DNA of 64,000 bases from Solicoccozyma terricola (GCA_001600875.1 BCLD01000001.1:1492070-1556069), one strand, 5' to 3'; shown: positions 1 through 12,126, counted from the stretch's first letter. Made by a program: numbers and translations. Notes: generated from the letters alone by a model not told the origin.

Positions 1-187
1 GTCACTCTACACGTCACCACATGCATCCTCAACCCCCGGCAGTCGATCGTCATAGTGCATCCATCCCTCTCGAATCGGTCAGGGTAACATCAAGCTCCAC
101 TCGGGTGTCATACACACACACAGCGTGCTCATCTCACAGCAGCAACCCATTCCCAATTCCCGATTCCCAATTCCCATTCCCCGTACA

Positions 188-2780
188 ATGTTGTAAGTCC
201 ATTCACCTCCACTCCACCAAACTTGAAACCCCCTTGTTCAACCTTTCCCATCCACCACCCACCGCAGCAACGCCCCTCGCCAACGAGCTCTTCCCTCTCC
301 ATTCGCATCAACTTCCATCGACCCACTCGCGAGCTCTACCATCCCTTCATATGATGAAGTAGATCCATGGTCATCTGCTCCCAGTCCATCCCGTACGCCA
401 GCTCCCGGTCACACGCGAGCCGGATCAGATGTGGTGGATGGGACGGAGAGTACGAACGTTGGGAATGGTCCACAGAGACCGATCCTTAAATCAACCATCA
501 GTACAGGAGTAAATGGTGATCTCATCGGTGCGTTCCATCCCCCTTGAAAGTATGAGTTATTCACCTCCCTCAGTCACATCTAATCGTATGTATCCTCTGC
601 CTATGAATAGCGGAAGAACATATCCCACCGTCCTATCTCTCACTCTACGCATCTCTGTCCCCCTCTCCATCCGATGAAATATCCGTAACATCATTACACC
701 GCTTGCTTTCCACCGCGGACGTCACACCATCAGTTATCGAACGTGTCGTTAATATCGTTTCACCCTCTGCAAAGACCGTTAGTAGACAGCAATTCTTCGT
801 GGCATTGGGACTGGTGGCGCTTGCGCAGCAACGACAAGGTGGATTTATCTCTTTTTAATTACTCAGATGTCAAACTCAGCCTTCATGAGGACAATTTGAA
901 CTGATGAGATTTGGTCTGTGTACTTTTACAGAACCTTCCATCGAACACCTCGCAACTACTTTACCAAACCTCCCAATCCCAACACTACGACCTTTGAAAC
1001 CAACACCTCCCCGTTCCGATTCCTCTTTCATTAACCCCACATCCACTTCAACAATACCATGGGATCGACCTCCATCCGGTCTTCATGAGAATCCCGACTT
1101 TCCCAGAACAGGTGAAGGGAATGGATTAGGATTCGAGAATGGGAATTCATTTGCTGAAGAAGGAAGAGCAGTTGTATCTGGTGTCAAGGTTGGGTGGTGG
1201 AAGGATTTGGAGAAAGTGGAGGTTGGTTTGATACCTGAGAAGGAGGGTTGGTTTTTAACAAAGTATAGGGTGGAAAGTGATGTGAGTTGTGATGTAACGG
1301 CTTTGGGACTTGTCGAGGACGGTGGAGTGGTGGATACTGAATGGGCATTCAATGTGCTAGAAACGCCCTGGTGGACCTGTTAATCGAAGATATACGGATT
1401 TCGTATGGCTGCTTGATTGTCTGACGAAACGATACGTGAGCACCGGATCGTTAGTTTTCCCTCTACTAGTGCCGTTCACTCATCCCTCCCTGCACCCCCC
1501 CCCCCCCCCCCCCTCCCCCCCGGACACCAGCCATTCCGACTTCTCCCTAACCTTCCACCTAAACGGGTCGGCCCAGATCAAGCATTCCTCGAACAACGTC
1601 GGAAAGGTCTCGAGCGGTTCATCAATTTTATAGTCAATCACCCAGTCCTATCAGTAGACGGATGCGTCGGAGTTTTCCTCTCCGAACCCAACTTTGAAGC
1701 ATGGCGTAAACGTACAAAGGTTTCCCTGGAAGAGGAAGCTACATCTAAAAAATTGGATCCAGCTGCTGAGATGGCGATCCCAGCTGATCTATTCGCCAAA
1801 ATTGACGTCGTTCGGAATACCCTCCCTCTCCTCGTTGAATCGCATTCCAAACTCGTCGTTCTCGCTGAGAAAGGTTTGAAACGACTAGAAGCAACCACCG
1901 CTGACGCTTCTCGTATGTCGATGACACTCGCGACGTTGGGGGAACGTCACGCAGACTCTTGTTGGAGGAATGCGGGGAACGCGCCTGACGTTCATAATGC
2001 GGCATCGAATGGGACGAGTGGACAGAGTTCGAGTTGCGATTTGTGTAGAGGCGTTGGGTATGGGTTGTCTGCTGTGGGTGAGGTATGGGCGAGAGAGGGA
2101 GAGGAGCTGGAAAGAAGAGTGAGTGTTGGGTGTCGTGTGGCGGGTCGCTCTGGCGGGTCACTCTGCCAGGTCGCTCATTCGCTAACGTCGCAACGGTCAT
2201 TAGACGAGGCATCTCTCAAATGTCAGCATCGAGGCCCTTAAAACACAGCGGGATCTATACATTGCTTTCCGGGATCTACTATGGCGACATGAACGTGAGT
2301 TTGACCGTACAGTCTCGTTGTACCATCCATCCGGCAACTCTTAATGTACCACCCGACCCACCAGGTTTATCAAAGGACTCGGTTGACTCCCTTAGGAAAC
2401 GTGTTGAAAGCAAACAGAAGAAACTGGAAACGGTTCGCATCAACCATCGAACAGGGTGGGAAATTGAAGATGAAAAGTTGGTCCTAGGTAAGTTATCTTT
2501 TGTCTCTCTCTTCTTGCCCCTCTCCTTTCAATAACCACCACGACTTGGCCTCACAGCCATCGAACAAGACAATTCATCGATCACTTCCTTACTTGCTCGA
2601 AGAGTATTCATCAAGCATTGTCTATGGCACGAGCTCTCCGTCGTTTTACATTCCCGACAAGCTGCTCAAGCCACGCTCGGATGGAGACAATACGCGACGG
2701 AGAGGATTGTAGTGCAGAAGAACGTCGAATCGTTATGGAAGGGTCTAAGTACGAGATTGGAAGATATGCCGATCGAGTAA
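188..2780 (+). CDS. MVP1: Sorting nexin Mvp1/SNX8 (EH-like, PX and BAR-like domains)
   Basis: The product is a phosphoinositide-binding sorting nexin that makes endosomal retrieval tubules; this is known for the Mvp1/SNX8 family. Nine exons are read: 188-192, 268-527, 611-838, 932-1281, 1361-1435, 1531-2118, 2204-2294, 2365-2487 and 2557-2780, summing to 1944 bases or 647 residues. The first coding exon is only five bases (ATG TT) and joins to give MFNAPRQR, the family-typical start, which decides the start codon. Residues about 88-164 form the EH-like helical region. The PX domain spans about 252-362, with the lipid-contact motif RRYTDFVWLL. The remainder is a helical BAR-like region ending RLEDMPIE. 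The intron before 1531 carries a long C tract. Family assignment is firm; exact borders are inferred from splice signals. Confidence 0.93.
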
Positions 2781-2925
2781 CATCGCACTAAACACCTGCA
2801 GTATGGGTGTGGGTGGGGGTATTCAAAAGTAGGAAAGGGCGATGGGAAGGTCTTCACCAGTTGTATTACCTATTGTCCAGGATGGCATAGCATAGCATAA
2901 GGAGATACATCACAACGTACATCAT

Positions 2926-4410
2926 TCATACTCCTCCGTCTCTCGACTCTAACGCAGGCGACAAAGGCATATCATACCTCTCCTCTTCGATCCCCTCTTC
3001 CCGTCCGAATGTAGTATAAGGTGGTTTATCACCATATCTCAGTCGTTGGAATAAGACAGCTGAATCCCATGCTAATGTCATACATGCAGTGATCTATTTT
3101 CCCCCAAACTCGATTTCATTAGCTTTTCTTTATGACCTTGTAAAGGGATGTGTGAGAGACGTACTTGGAATTGTAATGGTTGATGTTTCAAAAAGAAATA
3201 ACAAGTCTTGAATAGATCGCCTCCAAACCATCCGATCTAAAGTTCATTTGGTAGACGATCCTCCACGATCAAATTACTACCAGTTTTGTCACCAACATCC
3301 ACATCTATCACTCACCAGAGTAGAATCCCTGAAACCATATGTACTCTTCTGTCGATAATTAGAAATAAATTGAGGGATTGGAAGTGTTGATTCGATTGAT
3401 AAAGCTATATAACCCAGACTGGAAAAAAAAAAAAAAAAAAAAAAAAGGCGCTTAACAGATCAATATACATTTTACTATCGGATATGATAGGTTGATGGAT
3501 ATCTTACGCTTCAATATACCTACAACCTCACGAGGATATCATCTCAGCTTGTTTTGTTTACTCGACCATTCCACTCATGCCCTTCCTTTCCACTTCCAAC
3601 ACCCGACTCGACTCTCAACACCAACTCACCATTCCCATCGACCTAATATCAATCCTCCAAGTCCAAGAACCAATATCAAACCCGCTAAGAAATCCAAATA
3701 ACTACCTAATTCCTCCCACGCCCAGAAATCAAATGGTCTTCTAGTCATCCATTTGGAAGAGGTATTGGTTGCGGCGGACGTGGTTGCTTGAGGAGGACGA
3801 TAGTGTAGACATAGTGTCAATAAAGCGAGTTGGGAGAGTATCAATAGGATCGATTGCATTAGGAGAGCTATTGATGCGGGAATAGAAACGTCAGATGATG
3901 AGTTGATGGATTCATTGGAGGGGGGAGGAGAAAGGAAGAGGAAGACGGACCGAATTCGAAACGATGGCCTAGCCAGAAGAAACATCGGATGATGTTTGCG
4001 ATTAAAATCTGAACATTGAATGGAAACATCAAAAGGGAAACATCGACAGAATAATGGGTGTTGATGTCTTATCAGGGGCGGTATCCACTTGGAAAAAAGG
4101 ACGAGAGGAGAGAGGAGGTTGCTTACGACTCCACAAACATCTATTCCAATCAAATCGAAACTATCAGTGATTTCAATTTCGCTTCGAAATGCTTAAATTT
4201 ACACTGACCATGAGAGAACCCAGAAGAGTCCTTTTTCTTGACAATGCTCCAAGCTTGATCTGCATATATTAACGGTGGGCTGAGAACGCCCGACCATATC
4301 GTCAACATTCGGACGTAAGCTTTACGGCAAAAGACTGATCCATGAAAGGGAGGTGGGACTTACCCGCATGCCATCCCTACTGAAGCCAATGTGCCGAGAA
4401 CCGACCCCAT
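2926..4410 (-). CDS. PQ-loop repeat membrane protein (Any1/SLC66A2-like)
   Basis: This is a multi-pass membrane protein of the PQ-loop family. Fungal relatives such as yeast Any1 act with phospholipid flippases at Golgi/endosome membranes; that role is inferred by family. The coding sequence starts MGSVLGTLASVGMACG in a short first exon. The next exons give a first PQ-loop segment with LIYADQAWSIVKKKDSSGFS and then DVCGVV, followed by ANIIRCFFWLGHRFEF and the membrane-rich LCLHYRPP stretch. A second repeat region contains FDFWAWEELGSYLDFLAG. The protein ends with a hydrophilic tail finishing ESRDGGV at the stop (2926-2928). Several short introns interrupt the gene, one holding a 24-base A run. 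It converges with MVP1, 145 bases away. I did not fix every exon border. Confidence 0.85.
3423..3446. repeat. Poly-A run (24 A) inside an intron
   Basis: A homopolymer of 24 A on the plus strand lies inside an intron of the PQ-loop gene, where it reads as poly-T on the coding strand and so may act as a polypyrimidine tract. It is not next to a retrotransposed copy. Confidence 0.85.
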
Positions 4411-4581
4411 GTTGGAGACTGATATGGTGCTTAGTGATGGTGAGATTGAGCAGTGGACGGAGGATGGAGCGAAGGAGGGATGGATGGATTCGTCATCATC
4501 GCCCGACCATGCGTAGCAGCATCGTCCACTCGAACACCATGCACGGAACCCTCAACCACATCACAACTCGCAGCAGCCAGC

Positions 4582-5899
4582 ATGGAAGCATCCCTCCAGG
4601 CATATGCGCTCAAGAGTTCGTGTCATTTGTCGTCCCTCTTCCTCGCTGATCAAATCCAGCTGAATTCTCCTGTTCCATAGACTTCAAACGTATCCTCAAT
4701 TGCATGTCCAAATTCGGCGAGGATTTGAACATGCAAGCTACTCCGGACGGCGTGAGTGCCATACAATCCCCTTCCTCACACCTGACACATCCCGTACTCG
4801 AATCACGACCTAACTCCCAGATACTACGTTGGCGAATATCGTACACAGCTTCAAATATCAACCGTCAACTCTACTAAATCCGCATTCTGTCTGTTTACTT
4901 TTTCTCCTGATTTCTTCCAGAAGTATCAGTTGAAGGGTGGTGGGGAAGGAGATGAGAGGCCGGTCAAGTGTAAATTGTTGGTTAAGGTGGGTGTCTTTTT
5001 ACGAGTGTATCGAGTCCTCGTTATTTTTTCCAACCATAGCGAAGATTATTGTCTTTCGCAAGTGTAGCGAGAAATACTCTCTCTTCCTGTTCGCAAGCGT
5101 CGCGAGCTCTACTCCTTCTATCTTCGCGAGCGAACGGAGCACTCATATTCTTCCTGAACGCCTCGAAGACTATTCCTTTCACTGACGAAACCGTTCGATC
5201 CCAAACCAGTCGGTTCTCTCTGTTCTAGGTCGCGGTACTCTCCCTCAAAACGTCGATCGTCTAGATCTTAAAATCATCGATCCAGGAAACGCTTTACGAG
5301 GAGGAGGATCAATTCGTCGTAATGATGCAAGGGATGGAAGAGGGAGAAAAGGGAAATCAGCTGGTCGGAATGCAAATGAAGAGAGTGAGGAGGAGGGAGA
5401 AGGAGGTAGAGAGGCAAAATTGGTCGTTAAATTAGTTTGCAAACATGGTGAGTCGGGTTTTTCTTCCATTTCCATCCATATGTCAGATAGATGGAATTTT
5501 CGATGCTAATAGAACTGGTAATCCCCCCATCAGGCGTACTTAAAACTCATTCTCTGAATCTCGCGCCGTGCAACTTCCTGCTTGCCATCGTTGATCCAGC
5601 AAGTACAACTTGCCAATTCATCGTCCCCTCACGTACTCTCAAAGACTGGCTCGATCATTTCGCTCTCTCCTCAACTTCCTCTGTAGGTGCAACCACACAA
5701 AACGCTGCGAATCGATATGAAAGTGAATTAGGTTGGTATTTTGGGGACAAGGAAGTTCGAGTGAAAACGTTTGAAGGTGGTGGGAAAAAGGGAATATCGA
5801 CGGAGATTAGAGTAGATGTTGGGGAATTTGAAGAATACTGGGTGGATCAAGCGCCGGTTACTTTGACTTTTCCAATGAGGGAGTTTCGAGTGAGTCTTT

Positions 5900-5934
<35 letters not shown>

Positions 5935-6794
5935 CCATTGGGTGCACGTTTTCCCCCGCTCACGACGGCGCTCTCTTCCGGGAAACAGGCAGCTTTCGCA
6001 CTAGCAGAGTCTCTATCTCTACCACTCACTACGTCCTTTTCCACCGCCAGTCAACCTCTCAGCATTAAGATGGAGCTTGAGGATGTACTTGGGGAGTTTA
6101 CGATTGCTACGACGGTGAATGATGCGTTTGATGATTTGATCAAAAGTGGCGGCGGTAGTAGGGAAGGATTGGTGGAAAAACCTCAACAGCAAGCTCAGAC
6201 GATCAACGATAACAACAACAACAATAACCATCCTGAACTCAAACGCAAACCTGACTCGACTTTCGGACCTACCGGACAACCTTCAACCCGCTCTGGTCCA
6301 TCTGCATCGAAGAAACGTTCATCACTCTCCTTCAGTCAACATCAAGTCGCTCAAACTGGACAACGGCGCGATCAACTTGAAACCGCACGCGAGCCTCTCT
6401 TTCTACCACCAAGTCAGACCCCCATGCCTGAAGCGATCCGAGCCTCTGGCCTCGGTATCGAGGACATGAACGACGCAGAGATCTTGGACATGATGCGAAT
6501 GGAGGAAGGGGAGTTGGATCGTGATGAGACGGAGGGCGGAGAGTCCAATGCGATTGCGCCGGTCGTTTCGGAAGAAGGAGATGGAGATTTACCAGCGAGT
6601 CCGGTAATGTACGAGGACGATGAAGAGACGTTGAATGGCGTAGATGAGACCACAGTTCTACCTGCCACGGCTGTAGGCGGTGTTGAGGAGAATGGTGGAA
6701 GAAGGGTGAGTGCAACTTTCCTTGCAGCTCTTCCGTCATATACCGTGCTGAGTATTTCCAAACGCCGCAGTTCATTCCCGTCTTTGATGACTGA
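4582..6794 (+). CDS. RAD9: DNA-damage checkpoint clamp subunit Rad9
   Basis: Rad9 is one ring subunit of the Rad9-Rad1-Hus1 (9-1-1) clamp loaded at damaged DNA to activate the checkpoint kinase. The start MEASLQAYALK is joined by an intron with the unusual donor GTTCGT to NFKRILNCMSKFGEDL, the family's N-terminal signature. Next come STVNSTKSAFCLFTFSPDFF, SVLSVLGRGTLPQNVDRLDL, KLVVKLVCKHG and PSRTLKDWLDHF, in the order expected for the PCNA-like fold. The C-terminal third is an acidic, Ser-rich tail, as in Rad9 proteins, where it is a kinase and TopBP1-binding platform (family knowledge). A last intron at about 6706-6770 leads to a short final exon ending FIPVFDD. One intron carries a CTTT microsatellite. 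Its promoter is shared with the divergent PQ-loop gene, 171 bases away. Confidence 0.9.
5897..5933. repeat. (CTTT)n microsatellite in a RAD9 intron
   Basis: About nine copies of CTTT follow the GTGAGT donor of an intron that ends at the acceptor before 5990. The frame is open through it in one reading, but the RAD9 protein continues naturally only if it is spliced out. Confidence 0.8.
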
Positions 6795-7078
6795 TCTGGC
6801 TCAAGGAGATACACGACGCAACACGATCTGGTTAATGATGTCTAAATTCACGAAGCAATGACTCCGCATGATAATGATACATGAGTAAGAGGGAGATGGC
6901 GAGGATCAGGGAAGGGGGAAGGTTCTTCGTCTAAGTAATGAGTGACCCTTTGTACAATTCGACTGTCCATGAGGTAGTTTTATTCTTTTGATCCTGCAGC
7001 GTAGAAGACGGGGGAGATATGCTATAGTTGATTTCCATCCCTGGTTCTGTTGTGCCAGGGAGAGAAAGCATTGGTCCG

Positions 7079-9465
7079 TCATGAGGCTGCGGCGGCCGGT
7101 GGGGGTGAGCCGGATACGGATGGTAAATGTTGATGCAGAGCCCCTGTAGCAGCAGATTTACCAAGTGGCTGTGCGAGATGGGCGTGATCGTTGGAGAGCC
7201 GTCTACGAGCGGGTGTGTGGTGTCCACCAGAATTGTAAGACGACGTGGACGTCGCCGTTACCGGTGCAGTGGCGGTATCCAGCTTGAGGGGTACTGAGAC
7301 AAATTGGAATGGCGGTGAAGATGTATTGGAAGGCGGAGGTGACGGGTAAGGTTCCGAGATTGACATTGACATCGTGACCTGAGGAGGATGTTGAGAGTTG
7401 ACACCTAAGTGGTCGATGGGGCTCGAGTTTGCGAGAGGGAACGATGGTGGCGGTAACGAGAATCCATTACCCCTTACCGCCGTTGAGATACTCAGCGGTG
7501 TCTGATCGGCGATGTAAGTCGGTTTCGGACTCGCATGAACTCCGCCTTTCCCTCTCGTATCGATATCTGGTGACCCTTCCCTAGAGGACTCTAAGAGCCT
7601 CTGGTCCACCTTGTTGAGAGGTAGAATCCCGTCACGAACAGCTTCGATATGTCTAACCTTCTTTTCGCCTCTTTCTACGTCCCGTTTAGCGTTGTTGTAC
7701 ATGTACAACCCGATTCCAGTGAGACCGATACCGATGGCCTGTACGGGATGCACGGCTTGATTGAACCATAAGATTGCGAGACAAATGACCGCGATCCGCT
7801 TGACCAATGAGGCGATCGAGTATGTCACCGGTGATGTCGATGACAGGATTGCAAATGCCAAATAATTCTGAGCGAAATGTACGGTACCATTGAGGAAGAA
7901 GTAGATTAATACGGAGAGTGTTGATGCTGATCCTACTCGTACGGGTTGTTTACTCGTTATTGTTGTTGGATTCAACCACATTGAAAGTAAAGTCGGTACA
8001 TCTGAAGATAACCAAATTGGAACCATGAGGAGGAAAGCCATGCCACTTGAGAAGAAAAGAAGGTTGATTTTATCAAGTCGACTTCCATCTGATCCAGATA
8101 CCGTCGATCCAGCGGTAGGAGAAGGCATCAATTTCTTGAAAACGATATTACTCGATACGAAAACCAAAGTTGATCCGAACGCGCAAACGAGACCGAATGC
8201 GTTTGAAGCTGACATGTCGAACGAACATGCAAGCATGACTCCGAGAGTGAGGGGTAGTAGTGAGAGGTAAGTGGCGAAAGTATATGAAACGCGAAAGAGG
8301 ATGGCATAAGCGCCGACCGTGAACAATGGTGATAAAGCCTGTACGTCGATCGGGGTTTAGGTTTCAAAACGATCAACATCTCGATTCGGAATCGTATCGA
8401 CCCCTCCCCCCCCCCGGGGGCGGCCTTCGTCCAACTCACCTTGATAGTATGCACCGTACTAACCGGCACCCTCGAAATCGCCATACTACTGAAAATATGT
8501 CCACCAACTTGAAAAACCGCCATCGGTAAAGTATTTACCAAGATTTTCCTAGTTGGATATCTCAACCTTGTTCTATTTCCTCTTGTAAACCAAGCCAACC
8601 ATCTTCTTGAAGTTAACCAACAATAACCAGCGACGAAAAAGAATTGTACAATGGTTAATGTTACTGGGAATCTAAAATTATTTAAAATGACTTTCCCAGT
8701 ATTTGATGAAACTGCTGATGTTGAATACCATAAAGCGCATAATAATACGAATCGAATGGTAGATGTTGATGGGATTGGGAATGATAAACTCGCGAATAGA
8801 GATTGTGAAGTCGTCGTCGTCGTCGTTGATGAAGAAGAAGGTGAAATAGGTCGATAACCCGCTGTTCCTCCTCTTTGTTCTGAATTCATCGATTGTTGTT
8901 GTTGATGTTGTTGCTGTTGTTGTTGTTGTTGTTGTTGTTGTCGTATTGGTAGTGACGAACCTCTTCTACTTGGGAAATCAGGTAACGATAACCAAGACGA
9001 CCCCGAATATTCCGGTGTTGCTCTCGGATCCCTATTCGTTCTCATACCTGATATCGATATCCCATTCTCATGGCCGTGGTGAAGATGACCATGAGCTCCA
9101 GTCCCATGTAAATTCCCAATCCCAATAACATCTTCATCCTCTAATGTTAATCCCCATATCCGTTTCCCAGATCCAATACCAGTTAAACCACCATTACCCA
9201 TAACACCTCCATTCGTTGTTTGATATCCACCACCACCACCACCACCACCACCAATACCACTACCACTACCTCCACCATTCCCACTATTCCCATTCAATCC
9301 ATTCCCCATTTCTCCGTATTTATATAACCCATCTCTACCATCCCCCACCCCTCCACTGCCTCCTCCTGCACCTTCACCATTCCCACTAGACGAAGCGTCG
9401 TTCAAGTCGATGTAAGAAGGTCGTGCAGGGAATGGAGCGCGTTGACGTGATGGTTGTTGTTGCAT
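7079..9465 (-). CDS. Triose-phosphate/nucleotide-sugar-type transporter (Sly41-like)
   Basis: This is a drug/metabolite-superfamily transporter of the triose-phosphate translocator branch, expected in the ER or Golgi membrane; the substrate cannot be told. There are two exons, 9465-8440 and 8338-7079, giving 761 residues. Residues 1 to about 235 are low-complexity, with Gly-rich runs and an interrupted poly-Gln tract. The membrane core follows, with ALWYSTSAVSSNTGKVILNN, FRFPVTLTIVQFF, MAVFQVGGHIFSSMAIS and, across the intron, TVHTIKALSPLFTV, which matches the family. The second exon supplies the remaining membrane segments including GTVHFAQNYLAFAIL and GIGLTGIGLYMYN. The last roughly 200 residues are Ser/Pro-rich. 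Both tails make it much longer than the usual 350-450 residues. The N-terminal repeats may vary in length between strains. Confidence 0.82.
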
Positions 9466-10430
9466 TGTGAGCCCGGGGGGGAGGGGAGGGATGGGGGTTG
9501 AGAAGGGGAGGGGGAAGGGAGGGGAGGGGAGATTGATAGATGGTTGATTTGTTGTTCAAAATCAGCCGGGTCAGAGAAGTGATGAGGAGATGATGGGATG
9601 AGGAGATGAGGAGATGGGGGATAAGGGAAGATCCAGATGGTCGGGTTTGCACGGTTACGATTTTGAAAGAAGGTTGATGAATGATTTGAACTGCGGTGTA
9701 TAGCTTTCTAATCTATCCCTTTCCTTCGCCTTCTTCAACGTTCCTTCGGCGCGTTGCTATCGAGATGAATTCCCAGGAAGGGGGAATGACAGGAAATGCC
9801 AAAAAAAAAAAAAAAGAAAAAAAGGGCGTTGGCGTGCGTTGGTCCCCACCGAGATTGCACTATGTTGTTTTAAGTAAATGAATGTCGAGCGAGATGAAAT
9901 GGGTATGTTGAGATATGAATGAATGGATATGTTGAGATCCCGACTGAGCTCTCCTCTGGCTGTTGAGCGTGGTGTTTGCTGGCTCACGGGATCTTTTTAA
10001 TTGGAGAAACGCGGGCGGGAGGGAAGGGAGGGAGGGGCGGATGGGGACGTATGGACGTAGGGACGTAAGGGACGTGGTATGGAACACGGAATACACCCCA
10101 CTAACCACCAACAACTACAGCTCAGCTCATCCATACTATCCCATCCCATCACCCGCATTCGGGAACTCCATAAGCACCCAAGAAAAGAACCCCGGCTCAC
10201 GTGGGAAGCCGAGGTGGTTCTCTTTGGCGGTTTGCGGCTTCGGATGTTATTCGCCACACATAAGACGTATACCCTCCCCACCAAACCAACTGGAAAATGA
10301 ATTGTAAGCTGCAAAAAGGTAACTGATCGCCTCGTACCCTCCTAGGTGCGAAAAAAGGGATCAAACAATTCCCAAATCAGAGGTTGGACTCTATTCGCAG
10401 TTGTAGTATACAAAAACCCCGACAACGCCT
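9466..10430. other. Intergenic region upstream of the transporter
   Basis: No convincing gene. Directly upstream of the transporter start is a strongly strand-asymmetric G-rich block (C-rich on the transporter's strand) around 9473-9535. An A run lies at about 9800-9822 and a second G-rich block at 10010-10070. Short open frames here are low complexity and lack family signals. Confidence 0.5.
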
Positions 10431-10625
10431 CAGTATCACTATCAGTTCCCCTATCATCTTGACAACAACCATTTGGAACATGACATAAAAGCCCAAAACA
10501 TGAAATATTTCCACCCAAGACTGGTACACAAAGAAAGAAAGACAAAGAAAAAAAAGAAAGAAAAAAGAAAAAAGAACCCCGATTTTCACCTTCTTACGCC
10601 TTTCCCATTGCTATCCTCCCCCCCC

Positions 10626-10700
10626 NNNNNNNNNNNNNNNNNNNNNNNNNNNNNNNNNNNNNNNNNNNNNNNNNNNNNNNNNNNNNNNNNNNNNNNNNNN
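10626..10700. other. Assembly gap (75 N)
   Basis: A run of N directly follows a C homopolymer. The matching place in unit 2 of the tandem duplication is a 24-C run, so the gap probably marks a long poly-C that sequencing could not cross. Confidence 0.97.
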
Positions 10701-10831
10701 TCCTTTTCTCATCCACCGACAGCACCGCTCTTCCCCCGTTACTCCACTATATAGCCATCACCCGTTCCCTGAGTCTCCGATTTTGTCATATTTCGACGTG
10801 TCTTGCGGAGAGCTGGAATGATAAAACCCAA

Positions 10832-11383
10832 TTATGTTTCCTCTGGCCATAAGCGGATCCTCTTCTTCCAAAGGTCGGGGGACAAACGATCTCCATGGTT
10901 GTCATTTTCATAAATCTCAAATTTGTATTCAAACCAAGCCTTCAGAAGCGTCATGTTCTTTGACAGATTATTGATATCAACGGGGATCACCGCGCGCATG
11001 TCTTGTTCGTCAGTGTAAGGAGACCTGTTTTGAAAGAACAACGCTGACGTGAAAAGGTTCATAATGTAATGTCTGACTTTAGCGTTCACCTCTGATGTGG
11101 AAAACAAGTTGATCTCTGCTTTCATCTTGTTTGTAACTCCTTTGTAGTAAATACGATAAGTTTCTAGCTGGATTTGGGACTGGTTGTACTCCTTGGCGCG
11201 CGCCAGCTGTTCCCTCCAACGCAATGCAGCGGGGCCGTCTCCGACCTTCGAAGTGTGGGATTCCGATACCGCTTGGCTCTTGTTTGTATAGTCATCCGTC
11301 GTTCCCGCTTCGGTCGAGCGATTGCAGGAGGATTCATCATATGTCTTGATTGTGTCGCTTCCAGTGGTATATTGTGACGACAT
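10832..11383 (-). CDS. Orphan protein A in tandem unit 1
   Basis: I do not recognise this protein. It is an intronless frame of 183 residues counted from MSSQYTTG. That start is chosen over an in-frame ATG three codons upstream because the second tandem unit begins with the matching ATCATGTC context and MSNQ. The first 50 residues or so are Ser/Thr/Glu-rich and probably disordered. Then comes a basic helical-looking segment (WREQLARAKEYNQSQIQLE), and the C-terminal two thirds look folded, with aromatic-rich segments such as TLLKAWFEYKFEIYEND and KKRIRLWPEET. No signal peptide or membrane segment is seen. Its upstream and downstream sequences are duplicated in the next unit, but the coding part is not. 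The length and normal composition favour a real gene. Confidence 0.55.
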   Translation of the reverse strand: MSSQYTTGSDTIKTYDESSCNRSTEAGTTDDYTNKSQAVSESHTSKVGDGPAALRWREQLARAKEYNQSQIQLETYRIYYKGVTNKMKAEINLFSTSEVNAKVRHYIMNLFTSALFFQNRSPYTDEQDMRAVIPVDINNLSKNMTLLKAWFEYKFEIYENDNHGDRLSPDLWKKRIRLWPEET

Positions 11384-11390
11384 GATGTGC

Positions 11391-11450
11391 AATGATGTTG
11401 TGAGAATGTTAATGATGTTGTGAGAATATTAATGATGTTGTGAGAATATT
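11391..11450. repeat. Three tandem 20-base repeats before orphan gene A
   Basis: Three direct copies of AATGATGTTGTGAGAATRTT lie immediately upstream of the orphan A start codon, probably in its 5' leader. Unit 2 has only a single degenerate copy at about 12431-12450, so this array expanded after, or was lost since, the duplication. Confidence 0.85.
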
Positions 11451-12030
11451 AATGTCGATTCCAATCAATACTCAGTAATGAGGGTAGCTTTATAGCTTCA
11501 ACCCATCCTCAAAGGCAGAGAGTGGCTGAGCTCGAAACCTCACCATCTCCTTTGTCTCAGCAAACTTGCTTCTCACTTCAAGTGCTGTTTCGAGCTATAC
11601 AAACGTGGTGGATCCATTCACTAGCACATTCGATGTTTGAGGACACGATATGCTCCCCTTGCACCGACTGTCCATCATAGGCAGGGGGATATCAGTCATT
11701 GAGCGCGATATGCTGCTGAGACTCGGTAGGGACAGCGACAGTATCACTATCAGTTCCCCTATCATCTTGACAACAACCATTTGGAACATGACATAAAACC
11801 CAAAGAACATGATATAATTCCCACCCAAGACTGGTACACAAAATAGATAGAAAAGTCCCCAACATTCCTACTTCAGATAAAGAAAAAGCAAAAGGAAAAA
11901 GAAAAAGAAAAAAAAGAGAAAACCAGTCTTTCCCATTGCTTCTCCCCCTCCCCTCCCAGCCCTCGCCCGGGGGATGCTTCAATCTTGCCCACCGACCGAC
12001 GGTACCCATCCTGCTACTCTTCCCCCCCTT

Positions 12031-12054
12031 CCCCCCCCCCCCCCCCCCCCCCCC
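12031..12054. repeat. Poly-C run (24 C)
   Basis: This uninterrupted C homopolymer lies in the 3' flank of orphan gene B. It corresponds in position to the N gap of unit 1. Confidence 0.9.
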
Positions 12055-12126
12055 TTGTGTCTCCAATTTTCCCAAAACAGACGTGCCTTGCCAAGAGCTG
12101 GAGGAAGAACTTGATCCCCCTTCTGA

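Larger units (their letters stand above)
10431..11738. repeat. Tandem duplication, unit 1
   Basis: This is the first of two head-to-tail units. Its left part (from CAGTATCACTATCAG, 10431-10531) matches 11739-11840 closely, including about 50 consecutive identical bases. The part downstream of the stop codon (10775-10820) matches 12055-12110. The upstream half (11400-11738) matches 12430-12709. The unit ends with GGGACAGCGA exactly where unit 2 begins. It holds one reverse-strand orphan gene and the assembly gap. Confidence 0.8.

Noticed and set aside
3423..3446. Poly-A run as the tail of a retrotransposed copy
   Set aside because: It lies within an intron of an intact gene, without target duplication or a processed coding sequence beside it.
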